Below, one piece after another: positions 28,784 to 38,000 of a stretch of DNA of 64,000 nucleotides; the stretch's first letter is position 1, and every line of letters begins with the position of its first letter. The notes beneath the pieces were generated by a model. The model searched no databases, had not been told where the DNA came from, and saw nothing but the letters and a program-made list of their open reading frames with translations. Position numbers and translations under genes: made by a program. Source of the stretch: CAVPUA01 sp963708805 (lineage in GTDB: Bacteria; Actinomycetota; Actinomycetes; Mycobacteriales; Jatrophihabitantaceae); the NCBI GenBank assembly GCA_963708805.1, contig CAVPUA010000001.1, positions 558,001-622,000 on the forward strand. The letters run 5' to 3'.

Positions 28784-29741
28784 CGGCGGCCGGAGTGTTG
28801 GACGGGTTCGCGTCGTCGACGTGTGCCTGCGGCTCGCTGGCCGCGATGTGTAGCTGGTCGAGCTTCTCGCGGATCCGGCCGCGCAGCTCGCGCGCCGTCT
28901 TCCACTGCTGCAGCGGCCGCACCTGCACCACCATCCGGATCACCGTCTCGTCCAGGGTCATCGACTCGACGCCCTGGACCTCGGGCTCGTTGAGGAAGAT
29001 GTCGGCCCACTCGGGGTCGTCGTGCAGTTGCTGGGCCACCTCGAGCATCGCCGAGGATGCCCGCTCGACATCGGCGTACGCGTCGATCGGCACGTCCAGC
29101 ACGACCTGGGCGTAGCCCTGGCTCTTGTTGCCGACACGCACGACTTCGCCGTTGCGGACGTACCAGACCGTGCCGTTGACGTCGCGCAGTCGCGTGGTGC
29201 GCAGACCCACCGCCTCGACCGTCCCGCTGGCCTTCTCGAAGTCGATCACGTCGCCGACGCCGTATTGGTCCTCGAAGATCATGAACATTCCGGACAGGAA
29301 GTCCTTGACCACGTTCTGCGCGCCGAAGCCGAGGGCGACGCCGACGATCGATGTGCCGGCGATCAATGGAGCCAGGTCGAATCCGGCCTCCTGAACGATC
29401 ATCAGCAGCGCGATCGTGAAGATGATGATCGAGATGAAGCTCTTGAGCACCGACGCGATCGTCGCCGCGCGCTGCACCCGGCGCTCGGACAGCAGGCCGG
29501 CCGACGTCAGCAGCGTGCTGCCCCGCTCGCGGAACGGCGACAGGATCTTCGGAACCTTGCCGTCCTCGACCGGGCGCACCAGTCGTTCGATCATCCGATG
29601 CAGGATCGTGCGCAGGACGAGCGACACCACGATGATGACCAGGATGCGGATCGGTATCTCGAAGAACGCTCGGCTGTGGTCGTGGACGTACTGCGGGAGG
29701 CCGGACAGCCGGTCGGGTTTCACGTCGGTAAACATTGCCAT
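28776..29741 (-). CDS. MscS-family mechanosensitive ion channel
   Basis: A 321-residue membrane protein. An N-terminal transmembrane helix covers IPIRILVIIVVSLVLRTILH. A second covers FISIIIFTIALLMIVQEAGF. The pore helix has the MscS pattern GTSIVGVALGFGAQNVVKDF, and the beta domain begins FIFEDQYGVGDVIDF-like, with GTVEAVGLRTTRLRD after it. It would open under membrane tension to release solutes. ATG 29741 (MAMFTDV) is chosen, and ATG 29735 is two codons later. It overlaps the globin gene by 8 bases. Confidence 0.92.
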   Translation of the reverse strand: MAMFTDVKPDRLSGLPQYVHDHSRAFFEIPIRILVIIVVSLVLRTILHRMIERLVRPVEDGKVPKILSPFRERGSTLLTSAGLLSERRVQRAATIASVLKSFISIIIFTIALLMIVQEAGFDLAPLIAGTSIVGVALGFGAQNVVKDFLSGMFMIFEDQYGVGDVIDFEKASGTVEAVGLRTTRLRDVNGTVWYVRNGEVVRVGNKSQGYAQVVLDVPIDAYADVERASSAMLEVAQQLHDDPEWADIFLNEPEVQGVESMTLDETVIRMVVQVRPLQQWKTARELRGRIREKLDQLHIAASEPQAHVDDANPSNTPAADE

Positions 29742-29850
29742 GCCGGCGACGTTCCAGTCGCCGCCACAGCCGACACATCTGCGTTGTGACCAATAGAAGG
29801 GTGCGAACTGACGCCAAGTCCGGTTCACTGATGGCACCGGAGGTGGTCGA

Positions 29851-30393
29851 ATGGCCGGCGCTTTGGTCCTGAACGCGACGTACGAGCCGTTGTGCGTCGT
29901 GCCGCTGAGGCGCGCGGTCGTGCTGGTGCTGGCTGAGAAGGCCACGATCATCGAGGCCGGCGACGAGGTCATGCACTCCGAACGGACGTGCGTCCCGGTG
30001 CCGACCGTCGTCCGGCTGTCGCAGTACGTGCGGGTGCCCTACCGCCGCGAGGTGCCGCTGACCCGCCGGGCCGTACTCGACCGCGACGCCCACCTCTGCG
30101 TGTACTGCGGCGTGCACGCCGACACCATCGACCACGTCCGGCCCCGCGCCCGTGGCGGCGAGCACAGCTGGACGAACGTCGTGGCCGCCTGTGCCCGGTG
30201 CAACCACCGCAAGGGCGACCGGCTGCTGTCCGAGCTGGGCTGGCACCTGCCCAGCCCGCCCCTGCAGCCGCCGCCCACCGTGGCCGTGGTGCTCGGCTGG
30301 ACCAAACGACATCCGTCCTGGCAGCAGTATCTCGGCTTCGAGTGGCTGGGCGGCAGCGGCTACGAAAGCACCGTGATCGCGCCCGCTGTCTGA
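29851..30393 (+). CDS. HNH endonuclease family protein
   Basis: A 180-residue HNH-fold protein. The nuclease core at about 90-130 has the zinc cysteines CVYCG and CARCNHRKGDR. Between them lie the catalytic TIDHVRPRARGGEHSWTN residues (DH, N and H). The N-terminal part starts MAGALVLNATYEPLCVVPLR and is typical of a widespread actinobacterial branch (Rv2469c position). It is probably a housekeeping DNA-processing enzyme rather than a mobile-element nuclease, judging from its syntenic position. Confidence 0.92.
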   Translation: MAGALVLNATYEPLCVVPLRRAVVLVLAEKATIIEAGDEVMHSERTCVPVPTVVRLSQYVRVPYRREVPLTRRAVLDRDAHLCVYCGVHADTIDHVRPRARGGEHSWTNVVAACARCNHRKGDRLLSELGWHLPSPPLQPPPTVAVVLGWTKRHPSWQQYLGFEWLGGSGYESTVIAPAV

Positions 30394-30413
30394 GGTTGCC
30401 GCTAGCGTCTGGC

Positions 30414-30447
30414 GCTGTGAGTGTGTCGCTGTGAGTGTGTCGCTGTG
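30414..30447 (+). repeat. 14-bp tandem repeat at the start of the YdeI-like gene
   Basis: Two perfect copies of GCTGTGAGTGTGTC and a partial third (GCTGTG) end at the GTG start codon 30445. Because 14 is not a multiple of 3, copy-number change would move upstream GTG codons in or out of frame. At present GTG 30421 is also in frame and would add eight residues. Confidence 0.75.
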
Positions 30448-31050
30448 ATCGAACTGCCGGAGCTGCTCGTCCCGGACGTCGAGGCCTGGCGCGTGTGGCT
30501 GGTCGAGAATCACGAGGACGAGCCGGGCGTCCGCCTCGTCCTGCACAAGAAGGGCGGGTCCGTGACGACGCTGACCTACGACGAGGCCCTCGACGAGGCG
30601 CTCTGCGTCGGCTGGATCGACGGCCAGGTCAGCCGGCGCGACGAGGGCAGCTACTACCAGCGGTTCACGCCGCGGACGAAACGCAGTTCATGGTCGGCGC
30701 GCAACGTCGGGCACATCGCGCGGTTGGACGCCGAGGGGCGGCTGCTTCCGGCCGGCCGGGCGGCGGTCGAGGCGGCCCAGTCCGACGGGCGGTGGGAGCG
30801 GGCGTACGCCGGACCGGCCACCGCGACCGTTCCCGACGATTTCGCCGCGGCGCTGGCCGAGAATCCCCAGGCCCTGGCGCAGTTCGAGGCGCTGACGTCG
30901 CAGAACCGCTACGCCTTCGTCTACCGTCTCGCCGCCGTCAAGACTCCGGCCGCGCGGCAGCGCAACATCGACAAGTTCATCGACATGCTCGCGCGCGGCG
31001 AGTTGTTCCATCCCCAGAAGGCCCAGCAGATCCAGACGACGAACGCATGA
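30445..31050 (+). CDS. YdeI/OmpD-associated family protein
   Basis: A 201-residue soluble protein. The family core is LTYDEALDEALCVGWIDGQV, then YYQRFTPRTKRSSWSARNV, and a C-terminal helical part with FVYRLAAVKTPAARQRNIDK. Members are annotated as bacteriocin-protection or OmpD-associated proteins, but their biochemical role is unknown. Its stop overlaps the amidase start by 4 bases. The pair is absent from the equivalent M. tuberculosis block, so it looks like a local insertion. Confidence 0.85.
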   Translation: MIELPELLVPDVEAWRVWLVENHEDEPGVRLVLHKKGGSVTTLTYDEALDEALCVGWIDGQVSRRDEGSYYQRFTPRTKRSSWSARNVGHIARLDAEGRLLPAGRAAVEAAQSDGRWERAYAGPATATVPDDFAAALAENPQALAQFEALTSQNRYAFVYRLAAVKTPAARQRNIDKFIDMLARGELFHPQKAQQIQTTNA

Positions 31051-32459
31051 CTGAGCTACACGAGCTGACCGCGCTGCAGGCCGCGGCGGCGGTCCGCGCC
31101 CACGAGGTCAGCCCGCTCGAACTGGTCGAGCACGCGCTGGCCCGGATCGAGCGGCTCGATCGCCTCGGCGCCTTCGTCACCCTGACGCCCGAGCGGGCGC
31201 TCGAGCAGGCACGCGCGGCCGAGCAGAAGGTCCTCGGCAGTGCCGAGCTCCCGCCCCTGTTCGGCGTGCCGACTGCGATCAAGGATCTCAACCTGACGGC
31301 CGGCATCCCGACCAAGCTCGGTTCGGCGGTCTTCGCCGACTTCGTGCCCGACGTCGACGACAACATCGTCACGCTGCTGCGCGCGGCCGGCACGATCAGC
31401 CTGGGCAAGACGGCCACGCCCGAGTTCGGGCTGCCCTGCTACACCGAGACCGACCTCGGCCCACCGACCGTGACGCCCTGGGACGAGACGCGGCTGGCCG
31501 GCGGTTCGAGCGGGGGAGCCGGCGCGGCCGTCGCGGCGGGGTTCGTGCCGTTCGCGCAGGGCAGCGACGGCGGCGGTTCGATCCGCATTCCGGCCAGCGC
31601 GTGCGGTCTGGTCGGCCTCAAGACCGCGCGGGGGCGGATCTCGCGCGGGCCGCTGGACGCCGACTCGTCGCGGCTGTCGGTGCTCGGCCCGCTCGCGCGC
31701 ACCGTGCGTGACGCGGCCGCGTTCCTGGACGCCGTGGCGATCCCGCAGCCCGGCGACCCGGATCCGTTGCCGCCGCCGCCCGAGAGCTTCCTGAGCTGGT
31801 GCGAACGCGATCCGGGACGCCTGCGCATCGGCCGCTACGTCGACTCGCCGATCCCGGCCGAGGTCGACCCCGAGGTCCTGCAGGCCTGGCAGGCGGCCAG
31901 CACGCTGCTCGAGGCGCTGGGTCACGAGGTCGTCGACGTGCCGCCGCCGATCCCACCCGAGGCGATCACCGCGTTCGAGGCGGTGTGGGCGGTGTCGGCC
32001 TGCGGCGTCCCGATCGAGGCGTCGCGCGAGGGGGACTTGCGGCCGCTGACCCGGTATCTGCGCGAACGCGGTCAGGCCGTCAGCGGGCCTCAGTACGCCG
32101 CCGCCGTCGGTCAGCTGGCGCTGTACGCCCGGCAGGGAATCGCCGCCACAGCGCCGCTCGACGCCGTCCTGACCCCGACGCTGGCCCAGCTGCCGCGGCC
32201 GGTGGGCTGGTTCGACGCCGACGGCGATCCCGGCGCCGACTTCGAGCGGCAGAAGCGGTTCACGCCGTTCACGGCGATCTACAACACGACCGGGCAGCCG
32301 GCGATCTCGCTGCCGTTGTATCAGAGCCGCGAGGGCCTGCCGATCGGAATGATGCTGGTCGGTCGGCCCGCCGGCGAGGCGCCGCTGCTCGCGCTGGCAG
32401 CCCAGCTCGAGGCCGCGCTGCCGTGGTCCGCGCGGCATCCGCCGATCTGGAGCGAGTGA
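31047..32459 (+). CDS. Amidase signature family enzyme
   Basis: A 470-residue amidase. The Ser-cisSer-Lys triad is visible: lysine in FGVPTAIKDLN, cis-serine in AGGSSGGAGAAVAAG and nucleophile serine in QGSDGGGSIRIPAS. The C-terminal half closes with YNTTGQPAISLPLY and GLPIGMMLVGRPAGE. It hydrolyses amide bonds. The substrate cannot be read from sequence, and no gatCB genes adjoin it, so it is not the tRNA amidotransferase. It is coupled to the YdeI-like gene. Confidence 0.92.
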   Translation: MTELHELTALQAAAAVRAHEVSPLELVEHALARIERLDRLGAFVTLTPERALEQARAAEQKVLGSAELPPLFGVPTAIKDLNLTAGIPTKLGSAVFADFVPDVDDNIVTLLRAAGTISLGKTATPEFGLPCYTETDLGPPTVTPWDETRLAGGSSGGAGAAVAAGFVPFAQGSDGGGSIRIPASACGLVGLKTARGRISRGPLDADSSRLSVLGPLARTVRDAAAFLDAVAIPQPGDPDPLPPPPESFLSWCERDPGRLRIGRYVDSPIPAEVDPEVLQAWQAASTLLEALGHEVVDVPPPIPPEAITAFEAVWAVSACGVPIEASREGDLRPLTRYLRERGQAVSGPQYAAAVGQLALYARQGIAATAPLDAVLTPTLAQLPRPVGWFDADGDPGADFERQKRFTPFTAIYNTTGQPAISLPLYQSREGLPIGMMLVGRPAGEAPLLALAAQLEAALPWSARHPPIWSE

Positions 32460-32564
32460 TCCTGGTCTAGTCGAGGCCTGCCGCTGTGCAGCGTCACATC
32501 GTCATTCGCTAACGTCTGCGGCAATGGAACGTCCAGCGATACTGCTTATGAACCGGAGACGAGC

Positions 32565-32855
32565 ATGAGCATCCCGGTGACCGTGCTGATCTACGCCGGC
32601 ATCCCCTTGGCGATCATCGTCGCGTTCGCGGCCGCCGTGTTCCTGCCGGGCGAGGTCAAGTCGCCCAGCCGCTACCGGCCCGGCCGCCCGTGGGAGCACG
32701 ACCCGTCCTGGTATCTGCCTCATCAGATCGTCAGCGAGCCGTCCGAACCGGTCTCGGCCCTGCACGACGGCCATGTGCCACTGGCCGAACTGGACGCGCC
32801 GAAGCCGCCCCCGGTGCCCGCCCGAGCAGTAGGGGGTGCCAGCGGTGAGTGGTGA
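32565..32855 (+). CDS. Small single-span membrane protein
   Basis: A 96-residue protein. The N-terminal transmembrane helix is VTVLIYAGIPLAIIVAFAAA. A Pro- and charge-rich cytoplasmic or external tail follows, with RPGRPWEHDPSWYLPHQ and a proline run before the C-terminus. It overlaps the DUF5130 gene by 11 bases. Proteins like this precede DUF5130 genes in many actinobacteria, with no known role. GAGACGAGC upstream is a weak ribosome binding site. Confidence 0.8.
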   Translation: MSIPVTVLIYAGIPLAIIVAFAAAVFLPGEVKSPSRYRPGRPWEHDPSWYLPHQIVSEPSEPVSALHDGHVPLAELDAPKPPPVPARAVGGASGEW

Positions 32856-33267
32856 CGTCGCGACGACCAGCACGCAGATCGCCCACGGGCCGACCGGCGC
32901 CAGTGCCCGCAACGGGTTCAGCGCTCGCCAGCTCTCGCGCATCGACGAGGCGCTGACCTTGTCGAGCCACGAGACCGGCCTCACCTTCTCGCTCTACGTC
33001 GGCGAGCTGGCCGACCCGTCCCGCGCTACGGCCGAGAAACTGTTCGAGGAGCTGGCCAAGCACGTCGACGACGGCGTCCTGGTGGCGGTCTCACCCGGGC
33101 AGCGCGTCCTGCAGATCGTGACCGGCCAGAAGTCGGCCGAGCGGCTGCCCAACCGGTCGTGCGCGCTCGCCGCGCTGGGTATGCGCGCCTCGTTCGCGAA
33201 CGGTGACCTGACCGGTGGCATCGTCACCGGCCTGCGCATGCTCTCGGATGCCGCCGGTCAGCTCTGA
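32845..33267 (+). CDS. DUF5130 family protein (TPM-domain-like)
   Basis: A 140-residue protein with the conserved GFSARQLSRIDEALTLSSHE and the TFSLYVGELADPSRATAEKL segment. It is a member of DUF5130, related to the TPM domain. There is no signal peptide. GTG 32845 follows AGGGGGTG. GTG 32836, three codons earlier, is also open. It is coupled to the small membrane protein, which suggests action at the membrane. Confidence 0.85.
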   Translation: MSGDVATTSTQIAHGPTGASARNGFSARQLSRIDEALTLSSHETGLTFSLYVGELADPSRATAEKLFEELAKHVDDGVLVAVSPGQRVLQIVTGQKSAERLPNRSCALAALGMRASFANGDLTGGIVTGLRMLSDAAGQL

Positions 33268-33285
33268 TTCGTCCGGCGACCCGTG

Positions 33286-34617
33286 CTACGCGCAGGGGAT
33301 GATCACGCCGAGCAAGGTGCAGACCAGGGTTCCGAGCGGTCCCGTCGCCGTCGCGGTGGGAGTCGGGGCGGCGGATGGGGCCGAGCTCGTGCTGGGTGCG
33401 GGTAGCGACGTCGGGAGCTGAATCGGCAGGCTGGGCAGCAGTCCGCCCGCCGTCGACGGCTGGCTCACGGGCGCCGCCGAGTGACCGGGCGCCGACGGGG
33501 CCGCGCTCGGTGCCACCGACGCCGCGCTGCTCGTCGGAGCGGAGGCCCCGATCGGCGCCGCTACGGTCGATGCGGCGGCACCCGAGTTCGCCCCCGACCC
33601 GGTGGGCGCCGCGACCAGAGCCGGCGGTGCGATCGGGTTGGCCGGTGGGAAGTAGGGACCCGAGTCGTCGATGGGCGGCAGCGCTCCGGTCGTCGGTCCG
33701 CTGATCGGAATGCCCGCGACCGGCACGCCCGACGCGTACGCCGCGGCGAGCGCGAGCACCTCGTTCACGTACTGGTCGGAGTGGTTGTAGGCCATGACCG
33801 CCTTGTACTGACCCGCGGTCGTACGCAGATTGCCCCCGGCGGCGCACAGGTAGCGCGCGGTCGCCAGAGCCGCGTCGTTGATGTTGAACGGATCGCTGAT
33901 TCCATCACCGTTGCCGTCGGAGGCGTACTGCTTCCACGTGCTCGGGATGAACTGCATCGGGCCGACGGCATTGTCATAGCGCCTGTCGCCGTCCAGGACG
34001 CCGTGGTCGGTGTCGCCGATGTAGGGATAGGACTTGCCGTCCAACGCCGGGCCGATGATCTTGGGCGTCGAGGTTCCGTCCGGATTCAGCGTCGCGCCGC
34101 CGAACTGGCCGTGGTCGGACTCGACCCGGCCGATGCCCGCGATCAGCGACCAGTCGATGCCGCACGACGGGTCGGCGCTGGCCAGCCGGGCGGCGGCGAC
34201 GCGATAGGCGTTCAGGGCGACGTTGGGGATGCCGTTGGCCGCCAGGCCGGTGATGACGGCCGGGACGACCGGCGCCGGGGCGACCTGCGTCGGCTGCGGC
34301 GCGAGCGTCCGCGCTCCGAGCGGGGCGCCGGCCGACAGGCTGCTGATCGTGGTGGCCGCGGCCTGGGGATGAGTCGGACCGGGAGAGCCGTCGGCCTCCG
34401 CGGCGGCGCCCGCCGTGAGGAAGAGCAGGACCGCGACCGACAGGCCGACACCGGCGACGATGCGCTTGGTGCCCGGCGTCAGCGGGTCAGCGGGCCGCGC
34501 GACGTGGGAGTCGGTGTGCCGCGCGCGGTACGCCCCGCCGACCGTGGCCCCGGGGTCGCCCCCGAGACCGTCGACCGCGCCGTGCTCGTCTGTCCCCGTG
34601 ACCATCCATCGCCACAT
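33286..34617 (-). CDS. Secreted lytic transglycosylase (SLT/MltB-like)
   Basis: A 443-residue cell-wall enzyme. A single transmembrane helix lies near residues 55-70 (VGLSVAVLLFLTAG). The catalytic domain has IDWSLIAGIGRVESDHGQFG, with the essential Glu in VESDHG. NAVGPMQFIPSTWKQYASDG and NINDAALATARYLCAAGGNL follow. The last 140 residues are a Pro/Ala/Ser-rich tail ending in two cysteines (LVCTLLGVIIPCA). It would cleave peptidoglycan glycan strands. The low-complexity tail probably crosses the wall. Confidence 0.9.
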   Translation of the reverse strand: MWRWMVTGTDEHGAVDGLGGDPGATVGGAYRARHTDSHVARPADPLTPGTKRIVAGVGLSVAVLLFLTAGAAAEADGSPGPTHPQAAATTISSLSAGAPLGARTLAPQPTQVAPAPVVPAVITGLAANGIPNVALNAYRVAAARLASADPSCGIDWSLIAGIGRVESDHGQFGGATLNPDGTSTPKIIGPALDGKSYPYIGDTDHGVLDGDRRYDNAVGPMQFIPSTWKQYASDGNGDGISDPFNINDAALATARYLCAAGGNLRTTAGQYKAVMAYNHSDQYVNEVLALAAAYASGVPVAGIPISGPTTGALPPIDDSGPYFPPANPIAPPALVAAPTGSGANSGAAASTVAAPIGASAPTSSAASVAPSAAPSAPGHSAAPVSQPSTAGGLLPSLPIQLPTSLPAPSTSSAPSAAPTPTATATGPLGTLVCTLLGVIIPCA

Positions 34618-34652
34618 GCACGCTCAACGAGAGTGTTGCCGTTCGGTTACGT

Positions 34653-34736
34653 CACCCCCAGGCCGAGTGGCCGAATTCCGCGAGTGGTCGCGAGTCAGCG
34701 GCCACTCGCGCGAAATTCGGCCACTCGGCGTGGGGG
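34653..34736. terminator. Very long inverted repeat between pepN and the transglycosylase gene
   Basis: Arms of about 25 bases pair almost perfectly: CCGAGTGGCCGAATT at 34663-34677 with AATTCGGCCACTCGG at 34714-34728, plus the inner CGCGAGTGG/CCACTCGCG. The outer CCCCA/TGGGG extends the stem. It lies between the pepN stop and the transglycosylase start, both leftward, so it could end transcription coming from the transglycosylase promoter region in the other direction or act as an RNA stabiliser for the transglycosylase mRNA. Confidence 0.65.
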
Positions 34737-34771
34737 AGGACGACGGTCGCTCACCGTGAGGAGGACGGCGG

Positions 34772-37336
34772 TCAGTGATCGGCGGCGCGGGCCCGCAGCG
34801 CGCGCGCGACGTCGGCGCGGCCCTCGCCGACCAGCCGCCGGAGTCCGCCGCTGAGGTTCGGCCGGGCCAGGAACGCATCGGCCAGATCGAGCGTCTGCTG
34901 CGTGATCGTCGACGTCCAGGCCGGGAACAGGCCGACGACGACGTTCTGGGCGAGCTCGCTGGTCCGCCGCGACCAGACGTCCTCGACCTGGTCGAAGTAG
35001 CGCTGGGCGTACGGCGCGATCAGCTCGCCGTGCAGTGAGCTGCCGAATCCGGCGATGACCGCCTCTTGCATGGCGTTGGGCAGCGAGTCGTCCTCGACGG
35101 CCAGCCGCCACGCCTCGGCCTTGGCCTCGGCGGTGGGCTGCAGGGCGCGAGCGGTCGCCGCATGCCGGTGGCCCGCCGCGGACGGATCGCGCTCGACCTC
35201 GGCGGCGATGACATCCTCGCCGATCGCACCGCGGGCCGACAACGACTGGACGAACGACCAGCGCAGCTCGTCGTCCAACTTCAATCCGTCGATGGCCTGG
35301 TCGCCGTCGAAGACTGCCTTGATGATCGAGACATGCTCCGGGGTGCGGGCGGCGCCGAGGAACGCATGCATCCAGGCGAGCTGATGGTCCGAGCCCGGTT
35401 CGGCCGCTCGCAGCGCGGTGAGCGCCGCGTCGGACAGAGCCTGGTAGCCCTGGGCGCGCCAGTCGGGGTCGGCGTAGATCTCCAGGGCGCGCAAGGCCTG
35501 GCGGGTCAGTGACTGCAGCAGGCCGATGTCGCTCTCGTGCTGGGCGCCGGCCACCACGAGGGCGATGTAGTCGCGGGTCGCCAGCTCACCGTCGCGCGTC
35601 TGGTCCCACGCCGCCGACCAGGCCAGTGCGCGCGGGAGCGAGTCGGTGAACCGGGCGATCCCACCGCTGCGCAGCGTTTTCAACGTGTGGTCGTCGAGGC
35701 GAACCTTGCAGTAGGTCAGGTCGTCGTCGTTCACGATCAGCACGTCGGGCTGCGACAGGCCGACGAGCTGCTCGACGGCGGTGCGCTCGTCGGTGACGTC
35801 GAGCTCGACGCGTCCGGTGCGGATCAGTTGCTCGCCGTTGTCGGAGTACAGCCCGATCGCCAGTCGGTGCGGGCGGACGATGTTCGTCTTCGCCACCTCG
35901 GTCGGCGCCGACTGCACCAGCTCGAACGTCGAGAAGTGGCCGCTCTCGTCGAGCGTGTACTCGGGCCGGATCGTGTTGATGCCAGCGGTCTCGAGCCACT
36001 TCTTCGACCAGTCGCCCAGCTCGCGGCCCGACGACTTCTCGAGCGCGCTCAGCAGATCGGCCAGCGTCGTGTTGCCGTAGGCGTGATCGGCGAAGTACTC
36101 GCGCAGACCGGCCAGGAACGCCTCGACGCCGACGTAGGCGCCCAGCTGCTTGAGGACGCTCGCGCCCTTGGCGTAGGTGATGCCGTCGAAGTTGACCTCG
36201 GCGGTCTGCACGTCGGGCGCGTCGGTGGCGATGGGGTGCGTCGAGGGCAACTGATCCTGCCGGTAGGCCCAGGTCTTCTCGACGTTGGCGAAGGTCGTCC
36301 AGGCGTGGGGCCAGCGGGTCGCCTCGGTCTGGCAGAGCGTCGAGGCGTACGTCGCGAACGACTCGTTGAGCCAGAGATCGTCCCACCAGCGCATCGTCAC
36401 GAGATCGCCGAACCACATGTGCGCCATCTCGTGCAAGATCGTCTCGGCCCGGCGTTCGCGGCGGGAGTCGGTGACCTTGCTGCGGAACACGTAGTCCTCG
36501 CGGAAGGTCACGCACCCGGCGTTCTCCATCGCGCCGGCGTTGAACTCGGGAACGAACACCTGGTCGTACTTGCCGAACGCGTAACGCTGGCCGAAGTTGG
36601 CGTGATACCAGTCGAAGCCCTGACGGGTGATCGTCAGCAACTCGTCGGGGTCGAGGTGCTCGGCCAGCGTCTTGCGGCACCACAGACCGAGGTCGATCCC
36701 GTCGTGGCTGTCGCGGTGGACGTGGTACGGACCCGCCACCACGGCCGTGATGTACGGGCTGATGCGCGGCGTGGTCTCGAAGTGGATCCTCTTGCCGGCG
36801 TCGAGCTGATCGACCGAGACCTCGCGGCCGTTCGAGGCGACCTGCCAGTGATCGGGCGCCGTGATGTGGAACGTGAACGTCGCCTTCAGGTCGGGCTGGT
36901 CGAAGCAGGCGTAGACGCGCTTGGCGTCGGCCGTCTCGAACTGCGAATAGAGATAGACCTCGCCGTCGAGCGGATCGACGAAGCGATGCAGTCCCTCGCC
37001 GGTGTTCGTGTAGAGCAACTGGGCGTCGACGACGACGACGTTCTCGGCGGCCAGCGGCGTGAGGACGATGCCGTTCTCGGGCTCGTAGCCGGACACGTCG
37101 ACGTCGGCGCCGTTCAAGGTCACCGCGTGGAAGCTGTCGGCAATCACATCGAGGAAGGTCGAGCGGCCGGGCTCGGCGGTGAACCGGATCGTGACCGTCG
37201 AACGAAAGGTGCGCTCGGACGGCTTGCCGCCGCCGTCGGTCAGGTCGAGGACGACGTCGTAGGACTCGATCTTCAGTAGGTCGGCCCGGACGCGTGCGTC
37301 TTCACGAGTCAGGTTGGGGACGGCGCTCGAAGCCAT
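34772..37336 (-). CDS. pepN: Aminopeptidase N
   Basis: An 854-residue M1-family zinc metallopeptidase. It has the exopeptidase motif GAMEN (FNAGAMENAGCVTF), the zinc site HEMAHMWFGD with the second Glu in WLNESFATY, and an ERAP1-like helical C-terminal domain (ALAWSAAWDQTRDGELATRD). It removes N-terminal residues from peptides in the cytoplasm. ATG 37336 (MASSAVPNLTREDARVRADL) is chosen. An upstream in-frame ATG would add 25 unconserved residues. It is the equivalent of Rv2467. Confidence 0.95.
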   Translation of the reverse strand: MASSAVPNLTREDARVRADLLKIESYDVVLDLTDGGGKPSERTFRSTVTIRFTAEPGRSTFLDVIADSFHAVTLNGADVDVSGYEPENGIVLTPLAAENVVVVDAQLLYTNTGEGLHRFVDPLDGEVYLYSQFETADAKRVYACFDQPDLKATFTFHITAPDHWQVASNGREVSVDQLDAGKRIHFETTPRISPYITAVVAGPYHVHRDSHDGIDLGLWCRKTLAEHLDPDELLTITRQGFDWYHANFGQRYAFGKYDQVFVPEFNAGAMENAGCVTFREDYVFRSKVTDSRRERRAETILHEMAHMWFGDLVTMRWWDDLWLNESFATYASTLCQTEATRWPHAWTTFANVEKTWAYRQDQLPSTHPIATDAPDVQTAEVNFDGITYAKGASVLKQLGAYVGVEAFLAGLREYFADHAYGNTTLADLLSALEKSSGRELGDWSKKWLETAGINTIRPEYTLDESGHFSTFELVQSAPTEVAKTNIVRPHRLAIGLYSDNGEQLIRTGRVELDVTDERTAVEQLVGLSQPDVLIVNDDDLTYCKVRLDDHTLKTLRSGGIARFTDSLPRALAWSAAWDQTRDGELATRDYIALVVAGAQHESDIGLLQSLTRQALRALEIYADPDWRAQGYQALSDAALTALRAAEPGSDHQLAWMHAFLGAARTPEHVSIIKAVFDGDQAIDGLKLDDELRWSFVQSLSARGAIGEDVIAAEVERDPSAAGHRHAATARALQPTAEAKAEAWRLAVEDDSLPNAMQEAVIAGFGSSLHGELIAPYAQRYFDQVEDVWSRRTSELAQNVVVGLFPAWTSTITQQTLDLADAFLARPNLSGGLRRLVGEGRADVARALRARAADH

Positions 37337-37467
37337 GTGGGCAGCTCTCTTTCCGAAGAGTTCACTGATCGTCGAAGATGACGAAACCATTAACGGGACG
37401 CCGCAGCGCACGGCTATGGCGTGACTTTGCCCAGTCTGTCACGTCGGATGACCCGTAGGCTCGACTC

Positions 37468-37941
37468 ATGCAGACAGGTGACGAGGCTCCCGATTTCGAA
37501 CTGCCCGACCAGAACGGAGCGCCGCGCCGGCTGTCGACGCTGCTGGCCGACGGTCCCGTCGTGCTCTTCTTCTACCCGGCGGCGATGACCAGCGGCTGCA
37601 CGAAGGAGGCCTGCCATTTCCGTGATCTCGCCGGCGAGTTCGCGGCGGCCGGTGTGCAGCGCGTCGGCATCAGCATGGACGCGGTCGACAAGCAGAAGCA
37701 GTTCGCCGACACGCATTCCTTCGACTACCCGCTGTTGTCGGACTCCGACGGGGCCGTGGCCGAACAGTTCGGGGTGAAGCGCGGCAAGCTGGGCGCCCGC
37801 CTCGGTGCGCCGGTCAAGCGATGGACGTTCGCGATCGGCACCGACCGCCGCGTCGTCGAGGCGATCCACAGCGAGACCAACATGGACACCCACGCCGACA
37901 CGGCGCTCGCTGCGCTCGCATCGCCGCCGATCGGGGAGTGA
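37468..37941 (+). CDS. bcp: Peroxiredoxin, PrxQ/BCP type
   Basis: A 157-residue thiol peroxidase. The peroxidatic Cys44 lies in TSGCTKEAC, and the resolving Cys49 five residues on marks the atypical 2-Cys PrxQ/BCP class. The N-terminus GDEAPDFELPDQNG is canonical. It reduces peroxides using thioredoxin-type donors. It is monocistronic, divergent from pepN and 59 bp before the Rv2466c-like gene, with which it may share redox-stress control. Confidence 0.93.
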   Translation: MQTGDEAPDFELPDQNGAPRRLSTLLADGPVVLFFYPAAMTSGCTKEACHFRDLAGEFAAAGVQRVGISMDAVDKQKQFADTHSFDYPLLSDSDGAVAEQFGVKRGKLGARLGAPVKRWTFAIGTDRRVVEAIHSETNMDTHADTALAALASPPIGE

Positions 37942-38000
37942 TTCAGGTCGCTCGGACACTTGTTGCTCCCAGATCCGAGTAGGTCAGTACTGTCGAAGGT

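Noticed and set aside
29851..30393. HNH gene as a homing endonuclease or mobile-element remnant
   Set aside because: It is full-length, lies in a conserved syntenic position (Rv2469c equivalent), and has no intron, intein or repeats around it.
31047..32459. GatA subunit of Glu-tRNA amidotransferase
   Set aside because: The amidase triad is present, but no gatB or gatC gene adjoins it and the partner gene is YdeI-like. A general amidase fits better.
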